Source: Paenibacillus oenotherae
GTDB lineage: Bacteria; Bacillota; Bacilli; Paenibacillales; Paenibacillaceae
DNA length: 64,000 nt
Direction of reading: 5' to 3'
Assembly (NCBI RefSeq): GCF_019443105.1
Contig: NZ_JAHZIJ010000001.1
Location: 868,001-932,000, forward strand
The notes under the pieces were generated by a model. The model saw only the letters and a list, made by a program, of their open reading frames with translations, was not told the origin of the DNA and ran no database searches. Of this stretch, positions 44,789-54,334 are shown piece after piece. Each line of letters begins with the position of its first letter. Within the stretch, counting starts at the first letter, position 1. Position numbers and translations under genes: made by a program.

Positions 44789-47700
44789 TTATATCAGCTC
44801 GGATTTTTGGAGCAATCGCTCGATAATTGCAGCGACCTCGGCTCTTGTGATATACGCTTTCGGGGCAAGCACGGATTCGCTTCTTCCCGTTATGATGCCT
44901 GCTGTAACACTATCGACAAGACTGCTTACGGCCCAGACAGACACTTCCGCACGATCCGCATACGAACGCAGCAGTTGCTCCGCCGCTTGCTCTGGAAGCT
45001 TGTCTTTCAAGCCGGTGAGCTTCATCGCTCTGTCGATAATGACCATCGCCTGCTCCCGTGTAATTTTGTCGCTTGGACGGAACGTCCCGTCCTCGAAGCC
45101 GCTAATCAGATCGTAGGCATACGCTGTTTGAACTGCGCTGCTGTACCAATCTGTTGATTGCACGTCCGAATAAGGCGCTGCCGCCTCTTCCGGTTTAAGT
45201 CCCAATCCTCGAACGACGATTGCAGTGAATTCAGCGCGGGTAATATCACGATTCGGGCTAAATACGCCATTGCCAGTACCCTCTATTACCATTCGCGATC
45301 CCATATTGTTGACTGCTTTTTTCGCCCAATGGTTGGCTACATCACTGAATTCCAGCGGATGCCAGACAACGGAATACAGGCTGTTTGTCAAACTGCTGAT
45401 TTTTGCGTAATGCTTGCCATCTATGATGATGACTTTGGTCGGTACATGGCGTACGGTGCCGTCCTGATCTACGACAATACCTGTTGTGATTTTGTCCGCA
45501 TCCACTCCGTCCGGTATTGCAATCAATCGCTCTACATAAAGATTGAATTTGGACACTTCAATAACATTGTCCTTGTAAACGCCTCTTACTGTAAAATCAA
45601 CCGAAGGCGCAACAATGGCAAATTGGCCTTTTGCCGCCGAGCTCTCGATCACTTTTACCTGCTCTTCATTCGGAGCAGCTATTTCAATCTGAATCTTAAT
45701 ATCTTCAAGCGCAACAGATTCTCCAAGCTGAGAAGAGATCGTCTTGATATCAATCTGCTGTGCAGGCAGCATATAGGTCGCTTGTTCTGTCTTGATTTCT
45801 ACGACTGCCTGTTTTTGTTCCATGTTGCTGATTATTTGACCGTTCAACTCACCGATTGTGATATCGGTTTTGGTATTCAACGGGATCGTAATGACCGCTT
45901 TCGGCCCTTCGGCTTCGAGCTTCGAATCCAGCTTCTTCTGATCGACCGCAACGGTTGTTACTGAACGATTGTTACTCGTGCTTGTTGTGGCCGTGCCTGC
46001 ATTTTCTTTTTTGCCATTGACCAGCACATCCACTCCATTGGACTGCGGCGGTGTACTTACATCTGGTGTCGACGGCTGTGTCGGTGGTGTGTAGGTTGTT
46101 GCATTTACGGTCACTTTTGACACGCTGCTCGTTACTGTTGCTGTCTTGCTGCCTGTTGCGTTATTGTCCGTGTTCGTGATGACAACGTAATAGTATGTCG
46201 TGCCTGCCGTTGAGGTTGGCGGTGCATACGTAGCGCTCGTCGCTCCGTTAATCAACGTGCCGCCCGTGTTACTGTTCGTTGTGTTGCTATACCATTGGTA
46301 GCTCAGCGTACCGCTGCCGCTTGCTGCTGCCGTTACGCTTAGCGTAACAGTATCTCCTGTATTCGCTGTCCGATCCGTCAATCCCGTGCTAATGCTCGGC
46401 GTGGAAGCATGAGTCAGCGCATTAACCGTTACTTTTGCCGCACTGCTCGTTGCTGTTGCTGTCTTGCTGCCTGTTGCGTTGTTGTTCGTGTTCGTGATGA
46501 CAACATAATAGTAAGTTGTTCCAACCGCTGAGCTTGATGGCTCATACGTGGCGCTCGTCGCTCCGTTAATCGAATCGCCGCCAGTGTTGCTGTTCGTCGA
46601 ATTGCTGTACCACTGGTAGCTCAGCGTGCCGCTGCCGCTTGCTGTTGCCGTTACACTTAGCGTAACAGTATCTCCTGTATTCGCTGTCCGATCCGTCAAT
46701 CCCGTGCTAATGCTCGGCGTGGAAGCATGAGTCAGCGCATTAACCGTTACTTTTGCCGCACTGCTCGTTACTGTTGCTGTCTTGCTGCCTGTTGCGTTGT
46801 TGTCCGTGTTTGTGATGACAACGTAATAGTACGTTGTTCCAACCGCTGACGTTGACGGCTCATACGTGGCGCTCGTCGCTCCGTTAATCGAATCGCCGCC
46901 CGTGTTGCTGTTCGTCGAATTGCTGTACCACTGGTAGCTCAGCGTGCCGCTGCCGCTTGCTGTTGCCGTTACACTTAGCGTAACGCCGCTCTCTCCTTGA
47001 TTAGCGGTCACATCGGCTGGTTCTCCGCTGATGCTTGGCGTGGTAGCATGAGTCAACGCATTCACCGTTACTTTTGCCGCGCTGCTCGTTGCTGTTGCTG
47101 TTTTGTTACCCGTCATGCTGTTGTCGGTATTCGTGATGACAACATAATAGTATGTCGTGCCTACCGCTGACGTTGACGGCTCATACGTGGCGCTCGTCGC
47201 TCCGTTAATCGAATCGCCGCCCGTGTTGCTGTTCGTCGAATTGCTATACCATTGGTAGCTCAGCGTGCCGCTGCCGCTTGCTGCTGCCGTTACGCTCAGC
47301 GTAACGCCGCTCTCTCCGTGATTAGCGGTCACATCGGCTGGTTCTCCGCTGATGCTTGGCGTGGTAGCATGAGTCAGCGCATTAACCGTTACTTTTGCCG
47401 CGCTGCTTGTTGATGTTGCTGTCTTGTTGCCTGTCGCGTTGTTGTCCGTGTTCGTGATGACAACATAATAGTATGTCGTGCCAACCGCTGACGTTGACGG
47501 CTCATATGTTGCGCTCGTCGCTCCGTTGATCGAATCGCCGCCAGTGTTGCTGTTCGTCGAATTGCTATACCATTGGTAGCTCAGCGTGCCGCTGCCGCTT
47601 GCTGCTGCCGTTACGCTCAGCGTAACGCCGCTCTCTCCTTGATCAGCAGTAACATCGACTGGTTCTCCGCTGATGCTTGGCGTGGTAGCATGAGTCAACG

Positions 47701-50491
47701 CATTAACCGTTACTTTTGCCGCACTGCTCGTTGCTGTTGCTGTTTTGTTACCCGTCATGCTGTTGTCGGTATTCGTGATGACAACATAATAGTATGTTGT
47801 ACCAACCGCTGACGTTGACGGCTCATATGTTGCGCTCGTCGCTCCGTTAATCGAATCGCCGCCCGTGTTGCTGTTCGTCGAATTGCTATACCATTGGTAG
47901 CTCAGCGTACCGCTTCCGCTTGCTGCTGCCGTTACGCTCAGCGTAACGCCGCTCTCTCCGTGATTAGCGGTCACATCCGCTGGTTCTCCGCTGATGCTTG
48001 GCGTAGTAGCATGAGTCAGCGCATTAACCGTTACTTTTGCCGCGCTGCTCGTTGCTGTTGCTGTTTTGTTACCCGTCATGCTGTTGTCCGTGTTCGTGAT
48101 GACAACATAATAGTATGTTGTACCAACCGCTGACGTTGACGGCTCATACGTAGCGCTCGTCGCTCCGTTAATCGAATCGCCGCCCGTGTTGCTGTTCGTC
48201 GAATTGCTATACCACTGGTAGCTCAGCGTTCCGCTGCCGCTTGCTGTTGCCGTTACGCTTAGCGTAACGCCGCTCTCTCCTTGATTAGCGGTAGCATCGA
48301 CTGGCTCTCCGCTGATGCTTGGCGTGGTAGCATGAGTCAGCGCATTAACCGTTACTTTTGCCGCGCTGCTCGTTGCTGTTGCTGTTTTGTTACCCGTCAT
48401 GCTGTTGTCGGTATTCGTGATGACAACATAATAGTAAGTTGTTCCAACCGCTGACGTTGACGGCTCATATGTTGCGCTCATCGCTCCGTTAATCGAATCG
48501 CCGCCCGTGTTGCTGTTCGTCGAATTGCTATACCACTGGTAGCTCAGTGTTCCGCTGCCGCTTGCTGCTGCCGTTACGCTCAGCGTAACACCGCTCTCTC
48601 CTTGATTAGCGGTAACATCGGCTGGTTCTCCGCTGATGCTTGGCGTGGAAGCGTGAGTCAGCGCGTTGACCGTCAAGGCTGCGCCATTTGATGCGGCCGC
48701 AGGTGATGTACTGCCAGTTGCAACCGCCCGATACATGTAGCCGTTCATAGCTGCTGTAGCGCCTGTAATCGTTAATGTCGCCGTGGTAGCCCCGCTGTAC
48801 ACCGAATCATTGCTAATATTCATATAACCCATACCCGTATCAACTTGCCATTGATAGGATGAAGCATTGGATGCGCTAATCGAAAAGGTTGTGTTGCCTC
48901 CCTCTACAATAGACGTGTTGCTTGGATGCGCTTGAATAGCCGGAGCCGGCAGCGCATTTGTAGTAAAAGTCTGGTCGCTGCCATAGCTTGTCCCTGCGCT
49001 ATTAACAGCTACCACCCTGAAATGATAGATCGTGCCCGGCGATAAATTGGCAAGCTCTGCCGAGGAAGCTGTGCTCCCTGAGCCCGCAGTGATCGTTGCG
49101 CCAACAGTTGCTGCAATCGTGCTTCCGTAGCTCGCTGATGTTCCATATTCGAAGCTGACCGTTGTATCCGCCCCGTTATCGTTGACAGTTCCGTTCAACT
49201 GAGCAGCGGTTGCGGTTACGCCGGTTGCGGCCCCCGAAACGGCTGCAGGAGCCACAGGGCCTGGCACTCCTCCGGACATACCGGTCAAATACAGTTTGTT
49301 CGTCGCGTCATTATACAAGCCGAAGCCAGAATTATACCCGGAGAAGAGGAAATAAGAATAAGTCACAAATTCCGTAAAAGGATCAGAATCAAGCAGCGTC
49401 CAATCTTGTACCAACGAGCCGTCATTGCCGATAATCTGGCCCGATAACCTGTAATCGTCCGACACTTTGTAAAGGATGAAGCCGCCTTCCATCATGGGAA
49501 CCATTCCCATCAGGTAGTCGCTGCCCACACCGTTGATCGAGAAGTCGCTTCCTGCGGCCGCTCCATCGTCTGCAATAATTCTGAGCTTCAGTTCGCCTGC
49601 CGCATCTTTAAACATGACAGCGTAATTGCCATTGGACAGAGAGATATTGGAAGAATAAGCCGAATTGGTATATTTGGGTGCAAAAATGAAGTGGTTGTAG
49701 CCGTTGATCGTTTTTTGCGTGCCATCATTGTTGTAGATAACGGCGTAATAGTTGTTGCTGTTGTAGGCATGATACGTAATCAAAAAGGTTCCGTTGTTGT
49801 TCGCCGCAACCGAGTGTGAATATGAAGAACCGTAACCGGACAAGCCTTCTCTTGTTCCTGTTTTATCAATGGACACCGGAGAGGTTACCGCATTACCTTG
49901 CGCATCGAATATACGCATTAAATAATCGTCGCCCGCATGCTGCCAAATAAAAGCGATGTTGCCGTCCGAAAGCTTCGCGCCTCCGGTGTAGCAGTTGTAA
50001 GAAGCCGTTTGGGTGCTGATATTCGTCGGACCTTTGACAAGACTTCCATCCGAATCGAGAATCATAAACTGAAACAAGTTGCCCGTGTTATTGTCGCAGC
50101 CGTTGCTGGTTCCTTCCCACGTAATAGCCGCCTTCCCGTTATCCAAGGCATAAACGTTGAAAAGACTGACATTATACGCCCGCGCTCCCAGGATCGTGCT
50201 AAGGTTCGTATCGGAGAGAACAGTGCCGGAATAGTCCAATACTTTGTAAAAGTACGTCGTATTCGCGCTGGTTGCCCAATTGTCGGTAGAAACAGAGTAG
50301 AGAACCCCCGTCTTGCCGTCCGGCAGTCCTACATTCGTCATCACATAGCTGTCGCTTGTAGAGGCCAGCACATTATTGATGACATGGGCTGAATTACGGT
50401 CAATCGTTGCCGCGAAGGCGGCGTTTGATAAAGACAAACAGAGCATAACCAAAATCAGGAAACAACTTAAATTTCGTTTTACGTTTTTCAT
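44789..50491 (-). CDS. S-layer-anchored Ig-repeat surface protein with three SLH domains
   Basis: About 1,900 residues. Order: signal peptide (ending AAFA), an N-terminal region of repeated beta strands that looks like a propeller (about 30-400), an FN3-type domain (about 410-510), an Ig-like domain (about 514-610), eight tandem Ig-like repeats of ~107 residues (about 610-1467; LTHATTPSISGEP, LSYQWYSNSTNSNTGG, TYYYVVITNT), a linker plus alpha/beta region (about 1470-1707) and three SLH domains (about 1714-1900; FSDVANHWAKKAV, DITRAEFTAIVVRGLGL, ITREQAMVII). SLH domains bind pyruvylated wall polymer. The ATG at 50491 was chosen because AGAAGGAG precedes it; the ATG at 50512 overlaps that site. 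Likely adhesin or surface-layer protein. Confidence 0.93.
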   Translation of the reverse strand: MKNVKRNLSCFLILVMLCLSLSNAAFAATIDRNSAHVINNVLASTSDSYVMTNVGLPDGKTGVLYSVSTDNWATSANTTYFYKVLDYSGTVLSDTNLSTILGARAYNVSLFNVYALDNGKAAITWEGTSNGCDNNTGNLFQFMILDSDGSLVKGPTNISTQTASYNCYTGGAKLSDGNIAFIWQHAGDDYLMRIFDAQGNAVTSPVSIDKTGTREGLSGYGSSYSHSVAANNNGTFLITYHAYNSNNYYAVIYNNDGTQKTINGYNHFIFAPKYTNSAYSSNISLSNGNYAVMFKDAAGELKLRIIADDGAAAGSDFSINGVGSDYLMGMVPMMEGGFILYKVSDDYRLSGQIIGNDGSLVQDWTLLDSDPFTEFVTYSYFLFSGYNSGFGLYNDATNKLYLTGMSGGVPGPVAPAAVSGAATGVTATAAQLNGTVNDNGADTTVSFEYGTSASYGSTIAATVGATITAGSGSTASSAELANLSPGTIYHFRVVAVNSAGTSYGSDQTFTTNALPAPAIQAHPSNTSIVEGGNTTFSISASNASSYQWQVDTGMGYMNISNDSVYSGATTATLTITGATAAMNGYMYRAVATGSTSPAAASNGAALTVNALTHASTPSISGEPADVTANQGESGVTLSVTAAASGSGTLSYQWYSNSTNSNTGGDSINGAMSATYEPSTSAVGTTYYYVVITNTDNSMTGNKTATATSSAAKVTVNALTHATTPSISGEPVDATANQGESGVTLSVTATASGSGTLSYQWYSNSTNSNTGGDSINGATSATYEPSTSAVGTTYYYVVITNTDNSMTGNKTATATSSAAKVTVNALTHATTPSISGEPADVTANHGESGVTLSVTAAASGSGTLSYQWYSNSTNSNTGGDSINGATSATYEPSTSAVGTTYYYVVITNTDNSMTGNKTATATSSAAKVTVNALTHATTPSISGEPVDVTADQGESGVTLSVTAAASGSGTLSYQWYSNSTNSNTGGDSINGATSATYEPSTSAVGTTYYYVVITNTDNNATGNKTATSTSSAAKVTVNALTHATTPSISGEPADVTANHGESGVTLSVTAAASGSGTLSYQWYSNSTNSNTGGDSINGATSATYEPSTSAVGTTYYYVVITNTDNSMTGNKTATATSSAAKVTVNALTHATTPSISGEPADVTANQGESGVTLSVTATASGSGTLSYQWYSNSTNSNTGGDSINGATSATYEPSTSAVGTTYYYVVITNTDNNATGSKTATVTSSAAKVTVNALTHASTPSISTGLTDRTANTGDTVTLSVTATASGSGTLSYQWYSNSTNSNTGGDSINGATSATYEPSSSAVGTTYYYVVITNTNNNATGSKTATATSSAAKVTVNALTHASTPSISTGLTDRTANTGDTVTLSVTAAASGSGTLSYQWYSNTTNSNTGGTLINGATSATYAPPTSTAGTTYYYVVITNTDNNATGSKTATVTSSVSKVTVNATTYTPPTQPSTPDVSTPPQSNGVDVLVNGKKENAGTATTSTSNNRSVTTVAVDQKKLDSKLEAEGPKAVITIPLNTKTDITIGELNGQIISNMEQKQAVVEIKTEQATYMLPAQQIDIKTISSQLGESVALEDIKIQIEIAAPNEEQVKVIESSAAKGQFAIVAPSVDFTVRGVYKDNVIEVSKFNLYVERLIAIPDGVDADKITTGIVVDQDGTVRHVPTKVIIIDGKHYAKISSLTNSLYSVVWHPLEFSDVANHWAKKAVNNMGSRMVIEGTGNGVFSPNRDITRAEFTAIVVRGLGLKPEEAAAPYSDVQSTDWYSSAVQTAYAYDLISGFEDGTFRPSDKITREQAMVIIDRAMKLTGLKDKLPEQAAEQLLRSYADRAEVSVWAVSSLVDSVTAGIITGRSESVLAPKAYITRAEVAAIIERLLQKSELI
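46100..48660 (-). repeat. Eight in-gene tandem repeats of about 320 bp
   Basis: The motif GCTGATGCTTGGCGT recurs at about 47030, 47352, 47673, 47994, 48315 and 48636, a 321-bp period, with near-identical DNA between. The two repeats at the low-coordinate end have a different opening (TGLTDRTANTGD in protein). Confidence 0.9.
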
Positions 50492-51209
50492 AGATGTAGT
50501 TCTCCTTCTCATGTTGGACTCAACGGCGGGTTCTGTGGAGATAAAACGGGCACATTCTCATAACAAGACATAGCAAATAATTGCTAGCAACTTATTATAT
50601 ATCGGCTAAATAAGAGTATATTATTAGTTTTTAAGACCTATTGAAAAAAATAAAAATAGAATATTACCGATTCCCAACCCTACCGTCCTGCTCATCTATA
50701 GCAAATCCATTACAGTTGTTCACAAGCCAGCAGCACTGCCACCTCTGACCAAAAAATAACTATCATTCAGCGGCGAGCATGACGGGAGTAAAATTTAGTT
50801 TGAGCCCCTTGCCTACGGCATTCGTGCGGGGCACGATTCTGAATCCGGCACCGGACTGGAAGCCTTGAACATTCCTGCGAGAATACAGTTTTTGTCTCCT
50901 TTCAGCCTGCTCAAGACAGAATGCCTGCCAAAGTGCAGGAATTTCGCCGCATTTGCTCCTATCCAGCACTTTCCGCCTCATATTCCTGCATTTACGCAGG
51001 CATTTCACCTTCAACGGCCTTTTTTGACTAGAATTCCTGCTCTTACGCAGGCTTCCCTCTTTATCAACCGTGAGTGATGAAGTCGGTAACCGGTGCATGC
51101 TTGAAGTCTAGCTTATATTAACGTGGGAGTACTGCCATTTTATACATTGAAATTGCCGGAAAACCCGCAGGATTTTCTCACAGCATGTTTGGATGTACCT
51201 TAGCCACTT
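50492..51209. other. Intergenic region upstream of the SLH gene
   Basis: 50492-50685 is AT-rich and presumably carries the SLH gene promoter. 50686-51076 is the second flanking repeat. The rest up to the CRISPR remnant shows no gene. Confidence 0.5.
50686..51076. repeat. Flanking direct repeat, copy 2 (with gene-end relic)
   Basis: Repeats 44371-44733 on the other side of the SLH gene, including the last ~25 codons of the membrane protein gene (SKSITVVHKPAALPPLTKK then stop). A ~35-bp insertion follows the relic. The downstream part carries the same CCTGC..GCAGG hairpins. Confidence 0.85.
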
Positions 51210-51307
51210 AATTCAATCCACCGCTCCGCGTGGGAGCGACAAATGCAGAAAACGAGAAAAGAAAGGCATCGAGAGATTTCAATCCACGCTCCCGCATGGG
51301 GAGCGAC
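51210..51307 (-). CRISPR. Two-repeat CRISPR remnant
   Basis: Repeats at 51210-51240 (degenerate, AATTCAATCCACCGCTCCGC start) and 51276-51307 (ATTTCAATCCACGCTCCCG start, GGGGAGCGAC end) enclose a 35-bp spacer. They differ from the array at 54773 by a paired change in the stem (CGCTCCC/GGGAGCG against CACTCCC/GGGAGTG). Confidence 0.75.
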
Positions 51308-51331
51308 CAGGCCCTTCATTTCACTTTCAAC

Positions 51332-51780
51332 GTAAGCGTCAAATAGCCCCCACCTTGTAACGAATATGAGGGCTCAGATAAGCTGTTATTAAGATTTGAA
51401 TACTCGGCAGGTCAATGGAATCGTTGACGACCATGGAAGCAGATTGTCCAGTGCTTCTAGATCTTTCGGATCGGGAAGCTGCGGGAGTTGCTCGAACAGG
51501 TGCATCAAGTACTTAAACGGGTTTAGTCCGTTCTCCTTTGCCGTTTCGATCACGCTGTAGATGATTACGCTGGCCTTCGCTCCGCGAGGTGTGTTGGCGA
51601 ACAGCCAGTTCTTTCGCCCGATGACAAACGGCTTGATCGCCCGTTCGCTGCGAATGTTGTCGATCTCCAGTCGTCCGTCTTGTAAGAAGGCGATCAGCTT
51701 GTCCCATTGATTCAAGCTGTAGGTAATTGCTTGTCCAAGTAAACTTTTGGGCAATGTACGAGATCGCTCGCTGCTGACGT
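51332..51780 (-). mobile_element. Truncated IS66-family element, left copy
   Basis: Starts with the terminal repeat GTAAGCGTCAAAT and holds only the C-terminal ~125 codons of tnpC (LEIDNIRSERAIKPFVIGRK, YLMHLFEQLPQLPDP). It is nearly identical to 53417-53862, with single-base differences and a four-base duplication near 51762. It breaks off at 51780. Confidence 0.85.
51389..51754 (-). pseudogene. IS66 transposase TnpC, C-terminal fragment
   Basis: A 121-residue frame matching the end of IS66 transposases (RSERAIKPFVIGRKNWLFAN; GLNPFKYLMHL). Catalytic N-terminal and central parts are absent, and one N of the NN pair before RSER is changed to I. Non-functional. Confidence 0.85.
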
Positions 51781-51782
51781 AG

Positions 51783-52004
51783 CCATACCAAATAAGAATC
51801 CAGAACGGTCCTCCCGCTTACTTCATGTTCGATTGGCAGGATGCATGGAATTCCGTCAAGAAGCTAGAAGCACTTAAGCCACAAGCTGCCATAACCGGGC
51901 ACGGTGTACCCATGTTTGGGAATCAGCTGCTGCAAGGACTTGCCCGCCTGGCACAGAATTTCGATCGAATCGCCATACCGAAGGACAACAGTTACGTTAC
52001 CTAG
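51783..52004 (+). pseudogene. Metallo-beta-lactamase-fold hydrolase, C-terminal remnant
   Basis: The plus-strand frame PPAYFMFDWQDAWNSVKKLE then ALKPQAAITGHGVPMFG and a stop at 52002-52004 is the end of an MBL-fold hydrolase (the TGHG motif carries a metal-ligand His). It begins directly at the broken edge of the IS66 fragment, so the N-terminal part was lost with the insertion. Confidence 0.7.
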
Positions 52005-52300
52005 AGCTCTCCACTCCCTACATTAACGAGACAATGCGTGTACATCATGTAAGTATATGCCTAACCAAAAGGTGTCTTTATGGCGGTATCCCCTTCGCTC
52101 AGTTGAAGAATAAATTGAACAAGTCGGTCCTGAGTCGAAGGGATATCGTCATTAAGGCTCGGATTATGCGTGATCACAGCTTTAAGAAAAACGGCTTCGC
52201 CGTCCTTGGGACGGTTGCAGACGTTTGTATCGTGCTGTCAGATATTACGTTTAGATGATCCCCTTTGCTAATATTCAGCAATATTTTCAAAGTCGTTCTT
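52005..52300. other. Gene-free gap with a long hairpin
   Basis: An imperfect 15-16 bp stem (TATCCCCTTCGCTCAG near 52093 and CTGAGTCGAAGGGATA near 52136) encloses a 27-base loop. It could be part of a terminator for either side or a relic; no gene is supported. Confidence 0.35.
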
Positions 52301-53239
52301 TCAGGGTGTTGAGTATTTAAGTCTACGGTCTAGCAAATAACGTCCCCAGAACGTTGCTCCTACTATGCATATTCCGCCAAGCCAGTTTATCGACGTGAGA
52401 ATTTCGCCTCCTATTAATGTTGCAAAGAATGCACCAAACACAGGCTCCATTCCCATCAGCAAACCAACTCGTGTAGGCGACGTTCTTCGAATGAACACCA
52501 TCTGGGCAAAGAAAGCAAAAATCGTACAAAACAAAGCTAAATACAACGTAAGCAACCAAAATTCCAAGGATTGGTGGATGTGAAATAAGGATGTCCCTTC
52601 AGCGGAAAGACTGAATACTCCAGATAATACAGCAACTACACCCAATTGAATAACCGTTAATGCGCTGCTGTCCAGAACTTTCCCCTCTGTCATTTTTTTG
52701 GTGAAGGTCATCTGTGTGGCTCTTAGAAGTGCAGCTCCAAGAATTAGAGAATCTCCTATATTAAATAAAATGGTGTCCTTGAAGGTTAAGAGCCCCGTTC
52801 CAATAATAGACAAACCAACCGCCATAAAGAAAGTGAAACCCGTAAACTTCTTGTTCACAATCCAATCCAATATAGGTGTTAATATAAGAGTCAGACTTAT
52901 AATAAAAGCTGAATTTGAGGCTGAGGTGTAATGAATTCCCCATGTTTCAAAAGAAAAAATGGAAAACAAAAATAAGCCGAATATCACACCGGTTATCCAT
53001 GTTTCCGAGGAAGCCTTCTTTAAATTCCTCCATGTAAAAGGCAGCATAATGAGAACAGTCAGTAAGAAACGGTAAAATAAAAACATAAATGGCTCGTAAT
53101 TATTCAAAACCGTTTTGGCGGTGATATAACTTGATCCCCAGGCTAAAGCCACTAGTAGTAAAATAATATCTGCTGCCCAAGGAAAGTTGTTTATATGAAA
53201 ACGACTTTTGGGCTTACGTATAACTTCGCTGTTTGGCAA
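52301..53239 (-). CDS. EamA/DMT-family exporter
   Basis: About 312 residues with ten membrane helices in two EamA halves: ADIILLLVALAWGSSYITAK, then FLFYRFLLTVLIMLPFTWRN in the first; DSLILGAALLRATQMTFTKK and PTRVGLLMGMEPVFGAFFAT in the second. This is the RhtA/YdcZ type that exports amino acids or small metabolites. TTG at 53239 has GAGGGGAG seven bases upstream; TTG at 53257 is alternative. It directly follows a truncated 2OG-Fe dioxygenase gene on the same strand; dioxygenase-exporter pairs are known for hydroxylated amino acids in Bacillus. That substrate is inference. Confidence 0.88.
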   Translation of the reverse strand: MPNSEVIRKPKSRFHINNFPWAADIILLLVALAWGSSYITAKTVLNNYEPFMFLFYRFLLTVLIMLPFTWRNLKKASSETWITGVIFGLFLFSIFSFETWGIHYTSASNSAFIISLTLILTPILDWIVNKKFTGFTFFMAVGLSIIGTGLLTFKDTILFNIGDSLILGAALLRATQMTFTKKMTEGKVLDSSALTVIQLGVVAVLSGVFSLSAEGTSLFHIHQSLEFWLLTLYLALFCTIFAFFAQMVFIRRTSPTRVGLLMGMEPVFGAFFATLIGGEILTSINWLGGICIVGATFWGRYLLDRRLKYSTP

Positions 53240-53286
53240 TTGTTTTTCTCCCCTCAAACTAGCACATTACCCTTTACACTTATAGG

Positions 53287-53416
53287 TCATTGCTCTTTTG
53301 TAAATGCAACAACAAGAACATCGCGATACCCTTGCTCGCCATTTTTATCTACTTGCACAGGAGTTACACCATGCATCGTTTTATTATCATCTGCAATTAA
53401 TATATCTAGCGGATTC
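53287..53416 (-). pseudogene. 2OG-Fe dioxygenase, C-terminal remnant cut by IS66
   Basis: The minus-strand frame LDILIADDNKTMHGVTPVQV then GYRDVLVVAFTKEQ and a stop at 53287 matches the C-terminal part of the 2OG-Fe dioxygenase family (the H of MHG is a metal ligand). Upstream codons come from the IS66 end at 53417. The gap to the exporter is about 47 bp, suggesting a former operon. Confidence 0.75.
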
Positions 53417-53474
53417 GTAAGCGTCAAATAGCCCCCACCCTTGTAACGAATATGAGGGCTCAGATAAGCTGTTA

Positions 53475-53912
53475 TTAAGATTTGAATACTCGGCAGGTCA
53501 ATGGAATCGTTGACGACCATGGAAGCAGATTGTCCAGTGCTTCTGGATCTTTCGGATCGGGAAGCTGCGGGAGTTGCTCCAACAGGTGCATCAAGTACTT
53601 AAACGGGTTTAGTCCGTTCTCCTTTGCCGTTTCGATCACGCTGTAGATGATTGCGCTGGCCTTCGCTCCGCGAGGTGTGTTGGCGAACAGCCAGTTCTTT
53701 CGCCCGATGACAAACGGCTTGATCGCCCGTTCGCTGCGATTGTTGTCGATCTCCAGTCGTCCGTCTTGTAAGAAGGCGATCAGCTTGTCCCATTGATTCA
53801 AGCTGTAGGTAATTGCTTGTCCAAGTAAACTTTTGGGCAATGTACGAGATCGCTGCTGACGTTTCTGTTCCAGATCTTCTATTGTAAGTGGGGAATTCGA
53901 TTGAGTATCCAT
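53475..53912 (-). pseudogene. tnpC: IS66 transposase TnpC with large internal deletion
   Basis: The frame keeps the first ~20 residues (MDTQSNSPLTIEDLEQ) and the last ~125 (LEIDNNRSERAIKPFVIGRK, YLMHLLEQLPQLPDP), missing most of the usual ~500 residues including two of the catalytic acidic residues. The join is in frame (KRQQRSRTLPKSLLGQ). The product should be inactive. Confidence 0.85.
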
Positions 53913-53980
53913 ACCTTAGATTTTCGCTGAAAAGCCTCCTATTCCTGCCGTTAGGTATGGCGAAATGGCAAACGATTGCG

Positions 53981-54334
53981 TTAGATCACCGTGCTAGCCG
54001 TGACTTGAGAGTGAGCTTGCCGTTGGCTTAGCGCAAGTCCGTCTAGCAGCCAGCGAAGCTCGCGGTTAGAGACTGCCACCGGATCACCGCTGCCGATTGG
54101 CCACTGGAACGTCCCGCGTTCAAGGCGACGATAGAACAGCCAGAAGCCGTTGTGCTCCCAGTACAAAATTTTGAGTTTGTTGCGCTCGCGGTTACAGAAC
54201 ACGAATAAGCAGGTGGAGAATGGGTCAAGTCCAAAGCCTTCTTGAACGATTGCGGCCAACCCATCGATAGACTTGCGCAAATCCGTCGATCCACAAGCGA
54301 GATAAACACGCTGAGTGTTAGATAGCGTTAGCAT
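53981..54334 (-). CDS. tnpB: IS66 accessory protein TnpB
   Basis: 117 residues with the IS66 Orf2 signatures VYLACGSTDLRKSIDGLAAI, DPFSTCLFVFCNRERNKLKI and WEHNGFWLFYRRLERGTFQW. Full length for the family. Role in transposition is required but biochemically unclear. It overlaps tnpA by seven bases, as is usual. Confidence 0.92.
   Translation of the reverse strand: MLTLSNTQRVYLACGSTDLRKSIDGLAAIVQEGFGLDPFSTCLFVFCNRERNKLKILYWEHNGFWLFYRRLERGTFQWPIGSGDPVAVSNRELRWLLDGLALSQRQAHSQVTASTVI

Noticed and set aside
52034-52258. Plus-strand 74-codon frame between the MBL remnant and the exporter
   Set aside because: No ribosome binding site or recognisable sequence, and it spans a long hairpin.
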